This document shows positions 1-13,537 of a DNA stretch of 64,000 nt, piece by piece (positions within the stretch are counted from its first letter, which is position 1; every line of letters starts with the position of its first letter). A program made the translations under genes and the position numbers. Location of the stretch: contig NW_027475346.1 of the NCBI RefSeq assembly GCF_051020985.1, positions 1 to 64,000 on the forward strand, given 5' to 3'. The notes under the pieces were generated by a model that saw only the letters and a program-made list of their open reading frames with translations, did no database searches and was not told the origin of the DNA. The stretch comes from Nomia melanderi (lineage: Eukaryota > Arthropoda > Insecta > Hymenoptera > Halictidae).

Positions 1-3000
1 CTAACCAAGACCTAACCAAGACCTAACCAAGACCTAACCAAGACCTAACCAAGACCTAACCAAGACCTAACCAAGACCTAACCAAGACCTAACCAAGACC
101 TAACCAAGACCTAACCAAGACCTAACCAAGACCTAACCAAGACCTAACCAAGACCTAACCAAGACCTAACCAAGACCTAACCAAGACCTAACCAAGACCT
201 AACCAAGACCTAACCAAGACCTAACCAAGACCTAACCAAGACCTAACCAAGACCTAACCAAGACCTAACCAAGACCTAACCAAGACCTAACCAAGACCTA
301 ACCAAGACCTAACCAAGACCTAACCAAGACCTAACCAAGACCTAACCAAGACCTAACCAAGACCTAACCAAGACCTAACCAAGACCTAACCAAGACCTAA
401 CCAAGACCTAACCAAGACCTAACCAAGACCTAACCAAGACCTAACCAAGACCTAACCAAGACCTAACCAAGACCTAACCAAGACCTAACCAAGACCTAAC
501 CAAGACCTAACCAAGACCTAACCAAGACCTAACCAAGACCTAACCAAGACCTAACCAAGACCTAACCAAGACCTAACCAAGACCTAACCAAGACCTAACC
601 AAGACCTAACCAAGACCTAACCAAGACCTAACCAAGACCTAACCAAGACCTAACCAAGACCTAACCAAGACCTAACCAAGACCTAACCAAGACCTAACCA
701 AGACCTAACCAAGACCTAACCAAGACCTAACCAAGACCTAACCAAGACCTAACCAAGACCTAACCAAGACCTAACCAAGACCTAACCAAGACCTAACCAA
801 GACCTAACCAAGACCTAACCAAGACCTAACCAAGACCTAACCAAGACCTAACCAAGACCTAACCAAGACCTAACCAAGACCTAACCAAGACCTAACCAAG
901 ACCTAACCAAGACCTAACCAAGACCTAACCAAGACCTAACCAAGACCTAACCAAGACCTAACCAAGACCTAACCAAGACCTAACCAAGACCTAACCAAGA
1001 CCTAACCAAGACCTAACCAAGACCTAACCAAGACACCTAACCAAGACCTAACCAAGACCTAACCAAGACCTAACCAAGACCTAACCAAGACCTAACCAAG
1101 ACCTAACCAAGACCTAACCAAGACCTAACCAAGACCTAACCAAGACCTAACCAAGACCTAACCAAGACCTAACCAAGACCTAACCAAGACCTAACCAAGA
1201 CCTAACCAAGACCTAACCAAGACCTAACCAAGACCTAACCAAGACCTAACCAAGACCTAACCAAGACCTAACCAAGACCTAACCAAGACCTAACCAAGAC
1301 CTAACCAAGACCTAACCAAGACCTAACCAAGACCTAACCAAGACCTAACCAAGACCTAACCAAGACCTAACCAAGACCTAACCAAGACCTAACCAAGACC
1401 TAACCAAGACCTAACCAAGACCTAACCAAGACCTAACCAAGACCTAACCAAGACCTAACCAAGACCTAACCAAGACCTAACCAAGACCTAACCAAGACCT
1501 AACCAAGACCTAACCAAGACCTAACCAAGACCTAACCAAGACCTAACCAAGACCTAACCAAGACCTAACCAAGACCTAACCAAGACCTAACCAAGACCTA
1601 ACCAAGACCTAACCAAGACCTAACCAAGACCTAACCAAGACCTAACCAAGACCTAACCAAGACCTAACCAAGACCTAACCAAGACCTAACCAAGACCTAA
1701 CCAAGACCTAACCAAGACCTAACCAAGACCTAACCAAGACCTAACCAAGACCTAACCAAGACCTAACCAAGACCTAACCAAGACCTAACCAAGACCTAAC
1801 CAAGACCTAACCAAGACCTAACCAAGACCTAACCAAGACCTAACCAAGACCTAACCAAGACCTAACCAAGACCTAACCAAGACCTAACCAAGACCTAACC
1901 AAGACCTAACCAAGACCTAACCAAGACCTAACCAAGACCTAACCAAGACCTAACCAAGACCTAACCAAGACCTAACCAAGACCTAACCAAGACCTAACCA
2001 AGACCTAACCAAGACCTAACCAAGACCTAACCAAGACCTAACCAAGACCTAACCAAGACCTAACCAAGACCTAACCAAGACCTAACCAAGACCTAACCAA
2101 GACCTAACCAAGACCTAACCAAGACCTAACCAAGACCTAACCAAGACCTAACCAAGACCTAACCAAGACCTAACCAAGACCTAACCAAGACCTAACCAAG
2201 ACCTAACCAAGACCTAACCAAGACCTAACCAAGACCTAACCAAGACCTAACCAAGACCTAACCAAGACCTAACCAAGACCTAACCAAGACCTAACCAAGA
2301 CCTAACCAAGACCTAACCAAGACCTAACCAAGACCTAACCAAGACCTAACCAAGACCTAACCAAGACCTAACCAAGACCTAACCAAGACCTAACCAAGAC
2401 CTAACCAAGACCTAACCAAGACCTAACCAAGACCTAACCAAGACCTAACCAAGACCTAACCAAGACCTAACCAAGACCTAACCAAGACCTAACCAAGACC
2501 TAACCAAGACCTAACCAAGACCTAACCAAGACCTAACCAAGACCTAACCAAGACCTAACCAAGACCTAACCAAGACCTAACCAAGACCTAACCAAGACCT
2601 AACCAAGACCTAACCAAGACCTAACCAAGACCTAACCAAGACCTAACCAAGACCTAACCAAGACCTAACCAAGACCTAACCAAGACCTAACCAAGACCTA
2701 ACCAAGACCTAACCAAGACCTAACCAAGACCTAACCAAGACCTAACCAAGACCTAACCAAGACCTAACCAAGACCTAACCAAGACCTAACCAAGACCTAA
2801 CCAAGACCTAACCAAGACCTAACCAAGACCTAACCAAGACCTAACCAAGACCTAACCAAGACCTAACCAAGACCTAACCAAGACCTAACCAAGACCTAAC
2901 CAAGACCTAACCAAGACCTAACCAAGACCTAACCAAGACCTAACCAAGACCTAACCAAGACCTAACCAAGACCTAACCAAGACCTAACCAAGACCTAACC

Positions 3001-6000
3001 AAGACCTAACCAAGACCTAACCAAGACCTAACCAAGACCTAACCAAGACCTAACCAAGACCTAACCAAGACCTAACCAAGACCTAACCAAGACCTAACCA
3101 AGACCTAACCAAGACCTAACCAAGACCTAACCAAGACCTAACCAAGACCTAACCAAGACCTAACCAAGACCTAACCAAGACCTAACCAAGACCTAACCAA
3201 GACCTAACCAAGACCTAACCAAGACCTAACCAAGACCTAACCAAGACCTAACCAAGACCTAACCAAGACCTAACCAAGACCTAACCAAGACCTAACCAAG
3301 ACCTAACCAAGACCTAACCAAGACCTAACCAAGACCTAACCAAGACCTAACCAAGACCTAACCAAGACCTAACCAAGACCTAACCAAGACCTAACCAAGA
3401 CCTAACCAAGACCTAACCAAGACCTAACCAAGACCTAACCAAGACCTAACCAAGACCTAACCAAGACCTAACCAAGACCTAACCAAGACCTAACCAAGAC
3501 CTAACCAAGACCTAACCAAGACCTAACCAAGACCTAACCAAGACCTAACCAAGACCTAACCAAGACCTAACCAAGACCTAACCAAGACCTAACCAAGACC
3601 TAACCAAGACCTAACCAAGACCTAACCAAGACCTAACCAAGACCTAACCAAGACCTAACCAAGACCTAACCAAGACCTAACCAAGACCTAACCAAGACCT
3701 AACCAAGACCTAACCAAGACCTAACCAAGACCTAACCAAGACCTAACCAAGACCTAACCAAGACCTAACCAAGACCTAACCAAGACCTAACCAAGACCTA
3801 ACCAAGACCTAACCAAGACCTAACCAAGACCTAACCAAGACCTAACCAAGACCTAACCAAGACCTAACCAAGACCTAACCAAGACCTAACCAAGACCTAA
3901 CCAAGACCTAACCAAGACCTAACCAAGACCTAACCAAGACCTAACCAAGACCTAACCAAGACCTAACCAAGACCTAACCAAGACCTAACCAAGACCTAAC
4001 CAAGACCTAACCAAGACCTAACCAAGACCTAACCAAGACCTAACCAAGACCTAACCAAGACCTAACCAAGACCTAACCAAGACCTAACCAAGACCTAACC
4101 AAGACCTAACCAAGACCTAACCAAGACCTAACCAAGACCTAACCAAGACCTAACCAAGACCTAACCAAGACCTAACCAAGACCTAACCAAGACCTAACCA
4201 AGACCTAACCAAGACCTAACCAAGACCTAACCAAGACCTAACCAAGACCTAACCAAGACCTAACCAAGACCTAACCAAGACCTAACCAAGACCTAACCAA
4301 GACCTAACCAAGACCTAACCAAGACCTAACCAAGACCTAACCAAGACCTAACCAAGACCTAACCAAGACCTAACCAAGACCTAACCAAGACCTAACCAAG
4401 ACCTAACCAAGACCTAACCAAGACCTAACCAAGACCTAACCAAGACCTAACCAAGACCTAACCAAGACCTAACCAAGACCTAACCAAGACCTAACCAAGA
4501 CCTAACCAAGACCTAACCAAGACCTAACCAAGACCTAACCAAGACCTAACCAAGACCTAACCAAGACCTAACCAAGACCTAACCAAGACCTAACCAAGAC
4601 CTAACCAAGACCTAACCAAGACCTAACCAAGACCTAACCAAGACCTAACCAAGACCTAACCAAGACCTAACCAAGACCTAACCAAGACCTAACCAAGACC
4701 TAACCAAGACCTAACCAAGACCTAACCAAGACCTAACCAAGACCTAACCAAGACCTAACCAAGACCTAACCAAGACCTAACCAAGACCTAACCAAGACCT
4801 AACCAAGACCTAACCAAGACCTAACCAAGACCTAACCAAGACCTAACCAAGACCTAACCAAGACCTAACCAAGACCTAACCAAGACCTAACCAAGACCTA
4901 ACCAAGACCTAACCAAGACCTAACCAAGACCTAACCAAGACCTAACCAAGACCTAACCAAGACCTAACCAAGACCTAACCAAGACCTAACCAAGACCTAA
5001 CCAAGACCTAACCAAGACCTAACCAAGACCTAACCAAGACCTAACCAAGACCTAACCAAGACCTAACCAAGACCTAACCAAGACCTAACCAAGACCTAAC
5101 CAAGACCTAACCAAGACCTAACCAAGACCTAACCAAGACCTAACCAAGACCTAACCAAGACCTAACCAAGACCTAACCAAGACCTAACCAAGACCTAACC
5201 AAGACCTAACCAAGACCTAACCAAGACCTAACCAAGACCTAACCAAGACCTAACCAAGACCTAACCAAGACCTAACCAAGACCTAACCAAGACCTAACCA
5301 AGACCTAACCAAGACCTAACCAAGACCTAACCAAGACCTAACCAAGACCTAACCAAGACCTAACCAAGACCTAACCAAGACCTAACCAAGACCTAACCAA
5401 GACCTAACCAAGACCTAACCAAGACCTAACCAAGACCTAACCAAGACCTAACCAAGACCTAACCAAGACCTAACCAAGACCTAACCAAGACCTAACCAAG
5501 ACCTAACCAAGACCTAACCAAGACCTAACCAAGACCTAACCAAGACCTAACCAAGACCTAACCAAGACCTAACCAAGACCTAACCAAGACCTAACCAAGA
5601 CCTAACCAAGACCTAACCAAGACCTAACCAAGACCTAACCAAGACCTAACCAAGACCTAACCAAGACCTAACCAAGACCTAACCAAGACCTAACCAAGAC
5701 CTAACCAAGACCTAACCAAGACCTAACCAAGACCTAACCAAGACCTAACCAAGACCTAACCAAGACCTAACCAAGACCTAACCAAGACCTAACCAAGACC
5801 TAACCAAGACCTAACCAAGACCTAACCAAGACCTAACCAAGACCTAACCAAGACCTAACCAAGACCTAACCAAGACCTAACCAAGACCTAACCAAGACCT
5901 AACCAAGACCTAACCAAGACCTAACCAAGACCTAACCAAGACCTAACCAAGACCTAACCAAGACCTAACCAAGACCTAACCAAGACCTAACCAAGACCTA

Positions 6001-9000
6001 ACCAAGACCTAACCAAGACCTAACCAAGACCTAACCAAGACCTAACCAAGACCTAACCAAGACCTAACCAAGACCTAACCAAGACCTAACCAAGACCTAA
6101 CCAAGACCTAACCAAGACCTAACCAAGACCTAACCAAGACCTAACCAAGACCTAACCAAGACCTAACCAAGACCTAACCAAGACCTAACCAAGACCTAAC
6201 CAAGACCTAACCAAGACCTAACCAAGACCTAACCAAGACCTAACCAAGACCTAACCAAGACCTAACCAAGACCTAACCAAGACCTAACCAAGACCTAACC
6301 AAGACCTAACCAAGACCTAACCAAGACCTAACCAAGACCTAACCAAGACCTAACCAAGACCTAACCAAGACCTAACCAAGACCTAACCAAGACCTAACCA
6401 AGACCTAACCAAGACCTAACCAAGACCTAACCAAGACCTAACCAAGACCTAACCAAGACCTAACCAAGACCTAACCAAGACCTAACCAAGACCTAACCAA
6501 GACCTAACCAAGACCTAACCAAGACCTAACCAAGACCTAACCAAGACCTAACCAAGACCTAACCAAGACCTAACCAAGACCTAACCAAGACCTAACCAAG
6601 ACCTAACCAAGACCTAACCAAGACCTAACCAAGACCTAACCAAGACCTAACCAAGACCTAACCAAGACCTAACCAAGACCTAACCAAGACCTAACCAAGA
6701 CCTAACCAAGACCTAACCAAGACCTAACCAAGACCTAACCAAGACCTAACCAAGACCTAACCAAGACCTAACCAAGACCTAACCAAGACCTAACCAAGAC
6801 CTAACCAAGACCTAACCAAGACCTAACCAAGACCTAACCAAGACCTAACCAAGACCTAACCAAGACCTAACCAAGACCTAACCAAGACCTAACCAAGACC
6901 TAACCAAGACCTAACCAAGACCTAACCAAGACCTAACCAAGACCTAACCAAGACCTAACCAAGACCTAACCAAGACCTAACCAAGACCTAACCAAGACCT
7001 AACCAAGACCTAACCAAGACCTAACCAAGACCTAACCAAGACCTAACCAAGACCTAACCAAGACCTAACCAAGACCTAACCAAGACCTAACCAAGACCTA
7101 ACCAAGACCTAACCAAGACCTAACCAAGACCTAACCAAGACCTAACCAAGACCTAACCAAGACCTAACCAAGACCTAACCAAGACCTAACCAAGACCTAA
7201 CCAAGACCTAACCAAGACCTAACCAAGACCTAACCAAGACCTAACCAAGACCTAACCAAGACCTAACCAAGACCTAACCAAGACCTAACCAAGACCTAAC
7301 CAAGACCTAACCAAGACCTAACCAAGACCTAACCAAGACCTAACCAAGACCTAACCAAGACCTAACCAAGACCTAACCAAGACCTAACCAAGACCTAACC
7401 AAGACCTAACCAAGACCTAACCAAGACCTAACCAAGACCTAACCAAGACCTAACCAAGACCTAACCAAGACCTAACCAAGACCTAACCAAGACCTAACCA
7501 AGACCTAACCAAGACCTAACCAAGACCTAACCAAGACCTAACCAAGACCTAACCAAGACCTAACCAAGACCTAACCAAGACCTAACCAAGACCTAACCAA
7601 GACCTAACCAAGACCTAACCAAGACCTAACCAAGACCTAACCAAGACCTAACCAAGACCTAACCAAGACCTAACCAAGACCTAACCAAGACCTAACCAAG
7701 ACCTAACCAAGACCTAACCAAGACCTAACCAAGACCTAACCAAGACCTAACCAAGACCTAACCAAGACCTAACCAAGACCTAACCAAGACCTAACCAAGA
7801 CCTAACCAAGACCTAACCAAGACCTAACCAAGACCTAACCAAGACCTAACCAAGACCTAACCAAGACCTAACCAAGACCTAACCAAGACCTAACCAAGAC
7901 CTAACCAAGACCTAACCAAGACCTAACCAAGACCTAACCAAGACCTAACCAAGACCTAACCAAGACCTAACCAAGACCTAACCAAGACCTAACCAAGACC
8001 TAACCAAGACCTAACCAAGACCTAACCAAGACCTAACCAAGACCTAACCAAGACCTAACCAAGACCTAACCAAGACCTAACCAAGACCTAACCAAGACCT
8101 AACCAAGACCTAACCAAGACCTAACCAAGACCTAACCAAGACCTAACCAAGACCTAACCAAGACCTAACCAAGACCTAACCAAGACCTAACCAAGACCTA
8201 ACCAAGACCTAACCAAGACCTAACCAAGACCTAACCAAGACCTAACCAAGACCTAACCAAGACCTAACCAAGACCTAACCAAGACCTAACCAAGACCTAA
8301 CCAAGACCTAACCAAGACCTAACCAAGACCTAACCAAGACCTAACCAAGACCTAACCAAGACCTAACCAAGACCTAACCAAGACCTAACCAAGACCTAAC
8401 CAAGACCTAACCAAGACCTAACCAAGACCTAACCAAGACCTAACCAAGACCTAACCAAGACCTAACCAAGACCTAACCAAGACCTAACCAAGACCTAACC
8501 AAGACCTAACCAAGACCTAACCAAGACCTAACCAAGACCTAACCAAGACCTAACCAAGACCTAACCAAGACCTAACCAAGACCTAACCAAGACCTAACCA
8601 AGACCTAACCAAGACCTAACCAAGACCTAACCAAGACCTAACCAAGACCTAACCAAGACCTAACCAAGACCTAACCAAGACCTAACCAAGACCTAACCAA
8701 GACCTAACCAAGACCTAACCAAGACCTAACCAAGACCTAACCAAGACCTAACCAAGACCTAACCAAGACCTAACCAAGACCTAACCAAGACCTAACCAAG
8801 ACCTAACCAAGACCTAACCAAGACCTAACCAAGACCTAACCAAGACCTAACCAAGACCTAACCAAGACCTAACCAAGACCTAACCAAGACCTAACCAAGA
8901 CCTAACCAAGACCTAACCAAGACCTAACCAAGACCTAACCAAGACCTAACCAAGACCTAACCAAGACCTAACCAAGACCTAACCAAGACCTAACCAAGAC

Positions 9001-12000
9001 CTAACCAAGACCTAACCAAGACCTAACCAAGACCTAACCAAGACCTAACCAAGACCTAACCAAGACCTAACCAAGACCTAACCAAGACCTAACCAAGACC
9101 TAACCAAGACCTAACCAAGACCTAACCAAGACCTAACCAAGACCTAACCAAGACCTAACCAAGACCTAACCAAGACCTAACCAAGACCTAACCAAGACCT
9201 AACCAAGACCTAACCAAGACCTAACCAAGACCTAACCAAGACCTAACCAAGACCTAACCAAGACCTAACCAAGACCTAACCAAGACCTAACCAAGACCTA
9301 ACCTAACCAAGACCTAACCAAGACCTAACCAAGACCTAACCAAGACCTAACCAAGACCTAACCAAGACCTAACCTAACCTGACCTAACCAAGACCTAACC
9401 AAGACCTAACCAAGACCTAACCTAACCAAGACCTAACCAAGACCTAACCAAGACCTAACCAAGACCTAACCAAGACCTAACCTAACCAAGACCTAACCAA
9501 GACCTAACCAAGACCTAACCAAGACCTAACCAAGACCTAACCAAGACCTAACCAAGACCTAACCAAGACCTAACCAAGACCTAACCTAACCTAACCAAGA
9601 CCTAACCAAGACCTAACCAAGACCTAACCAAGACCTAACCAAGACCTAACCAAGACCTAACCAAGACCTAACCAAGACCTAACCAAGACCTAACCAAGAC
9701 CTAACCAAGACCTAACCAAGACCTAACCAAGACCTAACCAAGACCTAACCAAGACCTAACCAAGACCTAACCAAGACCTAACCAAGACCTAACCAAGACC
9801 TAACCAAGACCTAACCAAGACCTAACCAAGACCTAACCAAGACCTAACCAAGACCTAACCAAGACCTAACCAAGACCTAACCAAGACCTAACCAAGACCT
9901 AACCAAGACCTAACCAAGACCTAACCAAGACCTAACCAAGACCTAACCAAGACCTAACCAAGACCTAACCAAGACCTAACCAAGACCTAACCAAGACCTA
10001 ACCAAGACCTAACCAAGACCTAACCAAGACCTAACCAAGACCTAACCAAGACCTAACCAAGACCTAACCAAGACCTAACCAAGACCTAACCAAGACCTAA
10101 CCAAGACCTAACCAAGACCTAACCAAGACCTAACCAAGACCTAACCAAGACCTAACCAAGACCTAACCAAGACCTAACCAAGACCTAACCAAGACCTAAC
10201 CAAGACCTAACCAAGACCTAACCAAGACCTAACCAAGACCTAACCAAGACCTAACCAAGACCTAACCAAGACCTAACCAAGACCTAACCAAGACCTAACC
10301 AAGACCTAACCAAGACCTAACCAAGACCTAACCAAGACCTAACCAAGACCTAACCAAGACCTAACCAAGACCTAACCAAGACCTAACCAAGACCTAACCA
10401 AGACCTAACCAAGACCTAACCAAGACCTAACCAAGACCTAACCAAGACCTAACCAAGACCTAACCAAGACCTAACCTAACCAAGACCTAACCAAGACCTA
10501 ACCAAGACCTAACCAAGACCTAACCAAGACCTAACCAAGACCTAACCAAGACCTAACCAAGACCTAACCAAGACCTAACCAAGACCTAACCAAGACCTAA
10601 CCAAGACCTAACCAAGACCTAACCAAGACCTAACCAAGACCTAACCAAGACCTAACCAAGACCTAACCAAGACCTAACCAAGACCTAACCAAGACCTAAC
10701 CAAGACCTAACCAAGACCTAACCAAGACCTAACCAAGACCTAACCAAGACCTAACCAAGACCTAACCAAGACCTAACCAAGACCTAACCAAGACCTAACC
10801 AAGACCTAACCAAGACCTAACCAAGACCTAACCAAGACCTAACCAAGACCTAACCAAGACCTAACCAAGACCTAACCAAGACCTAACCAAGACCTAACCA
10901 AGACCTAACCAAGACCTAACCAAGACCTAACCAAGACCTAACCAAGACCTAACCAAGACCTAACCAAGACCTAACCAAGACCTAACCAAGACCTAACCAA
11001 GACCTAACCAAGACCTAACCAAGACCTAACCAAGACCTAACCAAGACCTAACCAAGACCTAACCAAGACCTAACCAAGACCTAACCTAACCAAGACCTAA
11101 CCAAGACCTAACCAAGACCTAACCAAGACCTAACCAAGACCTAACCAAGACCTAACCAAGACCTAACCTAACCAAGACCTAACCAAGACCTAACCAAGAC
11201 CTAACCAAGACCTAACCAAGACCTAACCAAGACCTAACCTAACCAAGACCTAACCAAGACCTAACCAAGACCTAACCAAGACCTAACCAAGACCTAACCA
11301 AGACCTAACCAAGACCTAACCAAGACCTAACCAAGACCTAACCAAGACCTAACCAAGACCTAACCAAGACCTAACCAAGACCTAACCAAGACCTAACCAA
11401 GACCTAACCAAGACCTAACCAAGACCTAACCAAGACCTAACCAAGACCTAACCAAGACCTAACCAAGACCTAACCAAGACCTAACCAAGACCTAACCAAG
11501 ACCTAACCAAGACCTAACCAAGACCTAACCAAGACCTAACCAAGACCTAACCAAGACCTAACCAAGACCTAACCAAGACCTAACCAAGACCTAACCAAGA
11601 CCTAACCAAGACCTAACCAAGACCTAACCAAGACCTAACCAAGACCTAACCAAGACCTAACCAAGACCTAACCAAGACCTAACCAAGACCTAACCAAGAC
11701 CTAACCAAGACCTAACCAAGACCTAACCAAGACCTAACCAAGACCTAACCAAGACCTAACCAAGACCTAACCAAGACCTAACCAAGACCTAACCAAGACC
11801 TAACCAAGACCTAACCAAGACCTAACCAAGACCTAACCAAGACCTAACCAAGACCTAACCAAGACCTAACCAAGACCTAACCAAGACCTAACCAAGACCT
11901 AACCAAGACCTAACCAAGACCTAACCAAGACCTAACCAAGACCTAACCAAGACCTAACCAAGACCTAACCAAGACCTAACCAAGACCTAACCAAGACCTA

Positions 12001-13180
12001 ACCAAGACCTAACCAAGACCTAACCAAGACCTAACCAAGACCTAACCAAGACCTAACCAAGACCTAACCAAGACCTAACCAAGACCTAACCAAGACCTAA
12101 CCAAGACCTAACCAAGACCTAACCAAGACCTAACCAAGACCTAACCAAGACCTAACCAAGACCTAACCAAGACCTAACCAAGACCTAACCAAGACCTAAC
12201 CAAGACCTAACCAAGACCTAACCAAGACCTAACCAAGACCTAACCAAGACCTAACCAAGACCTAACCAAGACCTAACCAAGACCTAACCAAGACCTAACC
12301 AAGACCTAACCAAGACCTAACCAAGACCTAACCAAGACCTAACCAAGACCTAACCAAGACCTAACCAAGACCTAACCAAGACCTAACCAAGACCTAACCA
12401 AGACCTAACCAAGACCTAACCAAGACCTAACCAAGACCTAACCAAGACCTAACCAAGACCTAACCAAGACCTAACCAAGACCTAACCAAGACCTAACCAA
12501 GACCTAACCAAGACCTAACCAAGACCTAACCAAGACCTAACCAAGACCTAACCAAGACCTAACCAAGACCTAACCAAGACCTAACCAAGACCTAACCAAG
12601 ACCTAACCAAGACCTAACCAAGACCTAACCAAGACCTAACCAAGACCTAACCAAGACCTAACCAAGACCTAACCAAGACCTAACCTAACCAAGACCTAAC
12701 CAAGACCTAACCAAGACCTAACCAAGACCTAACCAAGACCTAACCAAGACCTAACCAAGACCTAACCAAGACCTAACCAAGACCTAACCAAGACCTAACC
12801 AAGACCTAACCAAGACCTAACCAAGACCTAACCAAGACCTAACCAAGACCTAACCAAGACCTAACCAAGACCTAACCAAGACCTAACCAAGACCTAACCA
12901 AGACCTAACCAAGACCTAACCAAGACCTAACCAAGACCTAACCAAGACCTAACCAAGACCTAACCAAGACCTAACCAAGACCTAACCAAGACCTAACCAA
13001 GACCTAACCAAGACCTAACCAAGACCTAACCAAGACCTAACCAAGACCTAACCAAGACCTAACCAAGACCTAACCAAGACCTAACCAAGACCTAACCAAG
13101 ACCTAACCAAGACCTAACCAAGACCTAACCAAGACCTAACCAAGACCTAACCAAGACCTAACCAAGACCTAACCAAGACC
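1..13180. repeat. Terminal telomeric array, 11-bp unit (CCTAACCAAGA)n / (TTAGGTCTTGG)n
   Basis: The sequence repeats with a period of exactly 11 bases for about 13.2 kb. The G-rich strand unit contains the canonical insect TTAGG followed by TCTTGG. The array is nearly perfect from 1 to about 9290; the only break I saw there is a 2-base insertion near 1034 (gacacctaacc). From about 9297 to 12690 there are scattered extra 5-bp CCTAA units, near 9300, 9372, 9420, 9480, 9583, 10473, 11083, 11163, 11237 and 12682, and one altered unit (cctgacc) near 9380. The C-rich strand reads 5' to 3' inward from position 1, as expected if position 1 is at or near the tip. No genes are present. That telomerase makes the array is inferred from its regularity. 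Confidence 0.97.
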
Positions 13181-13198
13181 TTTTTTTTTTTTTTTTTT

Positions 13199-13537
13199 AA
13201 AGTGGGGAATCTTCAAAAAGACGAACCCGGCCATCCAGCCGGGAACAGTGCCGGATTTGTACCGGCTAAACCCCACTGTTTTCCGTCGCGGAGTCCTTTA
13301 GCGACGGGGCCCGGCGCCTTCGATGCTTCCGGTACTCCCACTAAACCCCGCCAGACTCAAATTTCGTCCCGTTAATCGTAACTCGTTTATTGTATTCCGA
13401 GGTACATGTCGGGAAAACAGCGACATGTACCCCTTCATACCCCTCCTCTCTGTTGAAACTGGTTGGGAAGGTGGGGATAGCAAGCCGAGGCTTATTGATC
13501 CCCCCCTCCCCCTCACCACAAGAAATTGCAGATCTCT
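13199..13537 (-). promoter_or_regulatory. Family A 3' UTR with terminal multi-hairpin structure
   Basis: This is a 339-bp non-coding 3' region. Just before the tail, AGTGGGG (13201-13207) pairs with CCCCACT (13271-13277). Inside that closing stem are CCCGGC/GCCGGG (13226-13231 / 13238-13243), GCCGG/CCGGC (13250-13254 / 13262-13266) and a short TCTT/AAGA hairpin. Farther in, 13401-13411 and 13421-13431 form a perfect 11-bp inverted repeat with a 9-nt loop. In other A copies this stem is altered on both sides in a matching way. A further hairpin is CCGTCGC/GCGACGG near 13285-13310. R1-clade reverse transcriptases are known to recognise the RNA 3' end, so this is the likely recognition element; that role is inferred. 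Confidence 0.7.

Noticed and set aside
1030..1040. Two-base insertion in the otherwise uniform distal telomere as a boundary or site
   Set aside because: It is a single isolated variant in 9 kb, more likely a replication slip or sequencing error.
1..13180. Regular short repeats as a possible CRISPR array
   Set aside because: The repeats are head to tail with no spacers, and the unit contains TTAGG; this is telomeric DNA.
13386..13391. AATAAA on the minus strand in the A 3' UTR as poly(A) signal
   Set aside because: It lies about 190 bases before the tail, too far for a normal signal.
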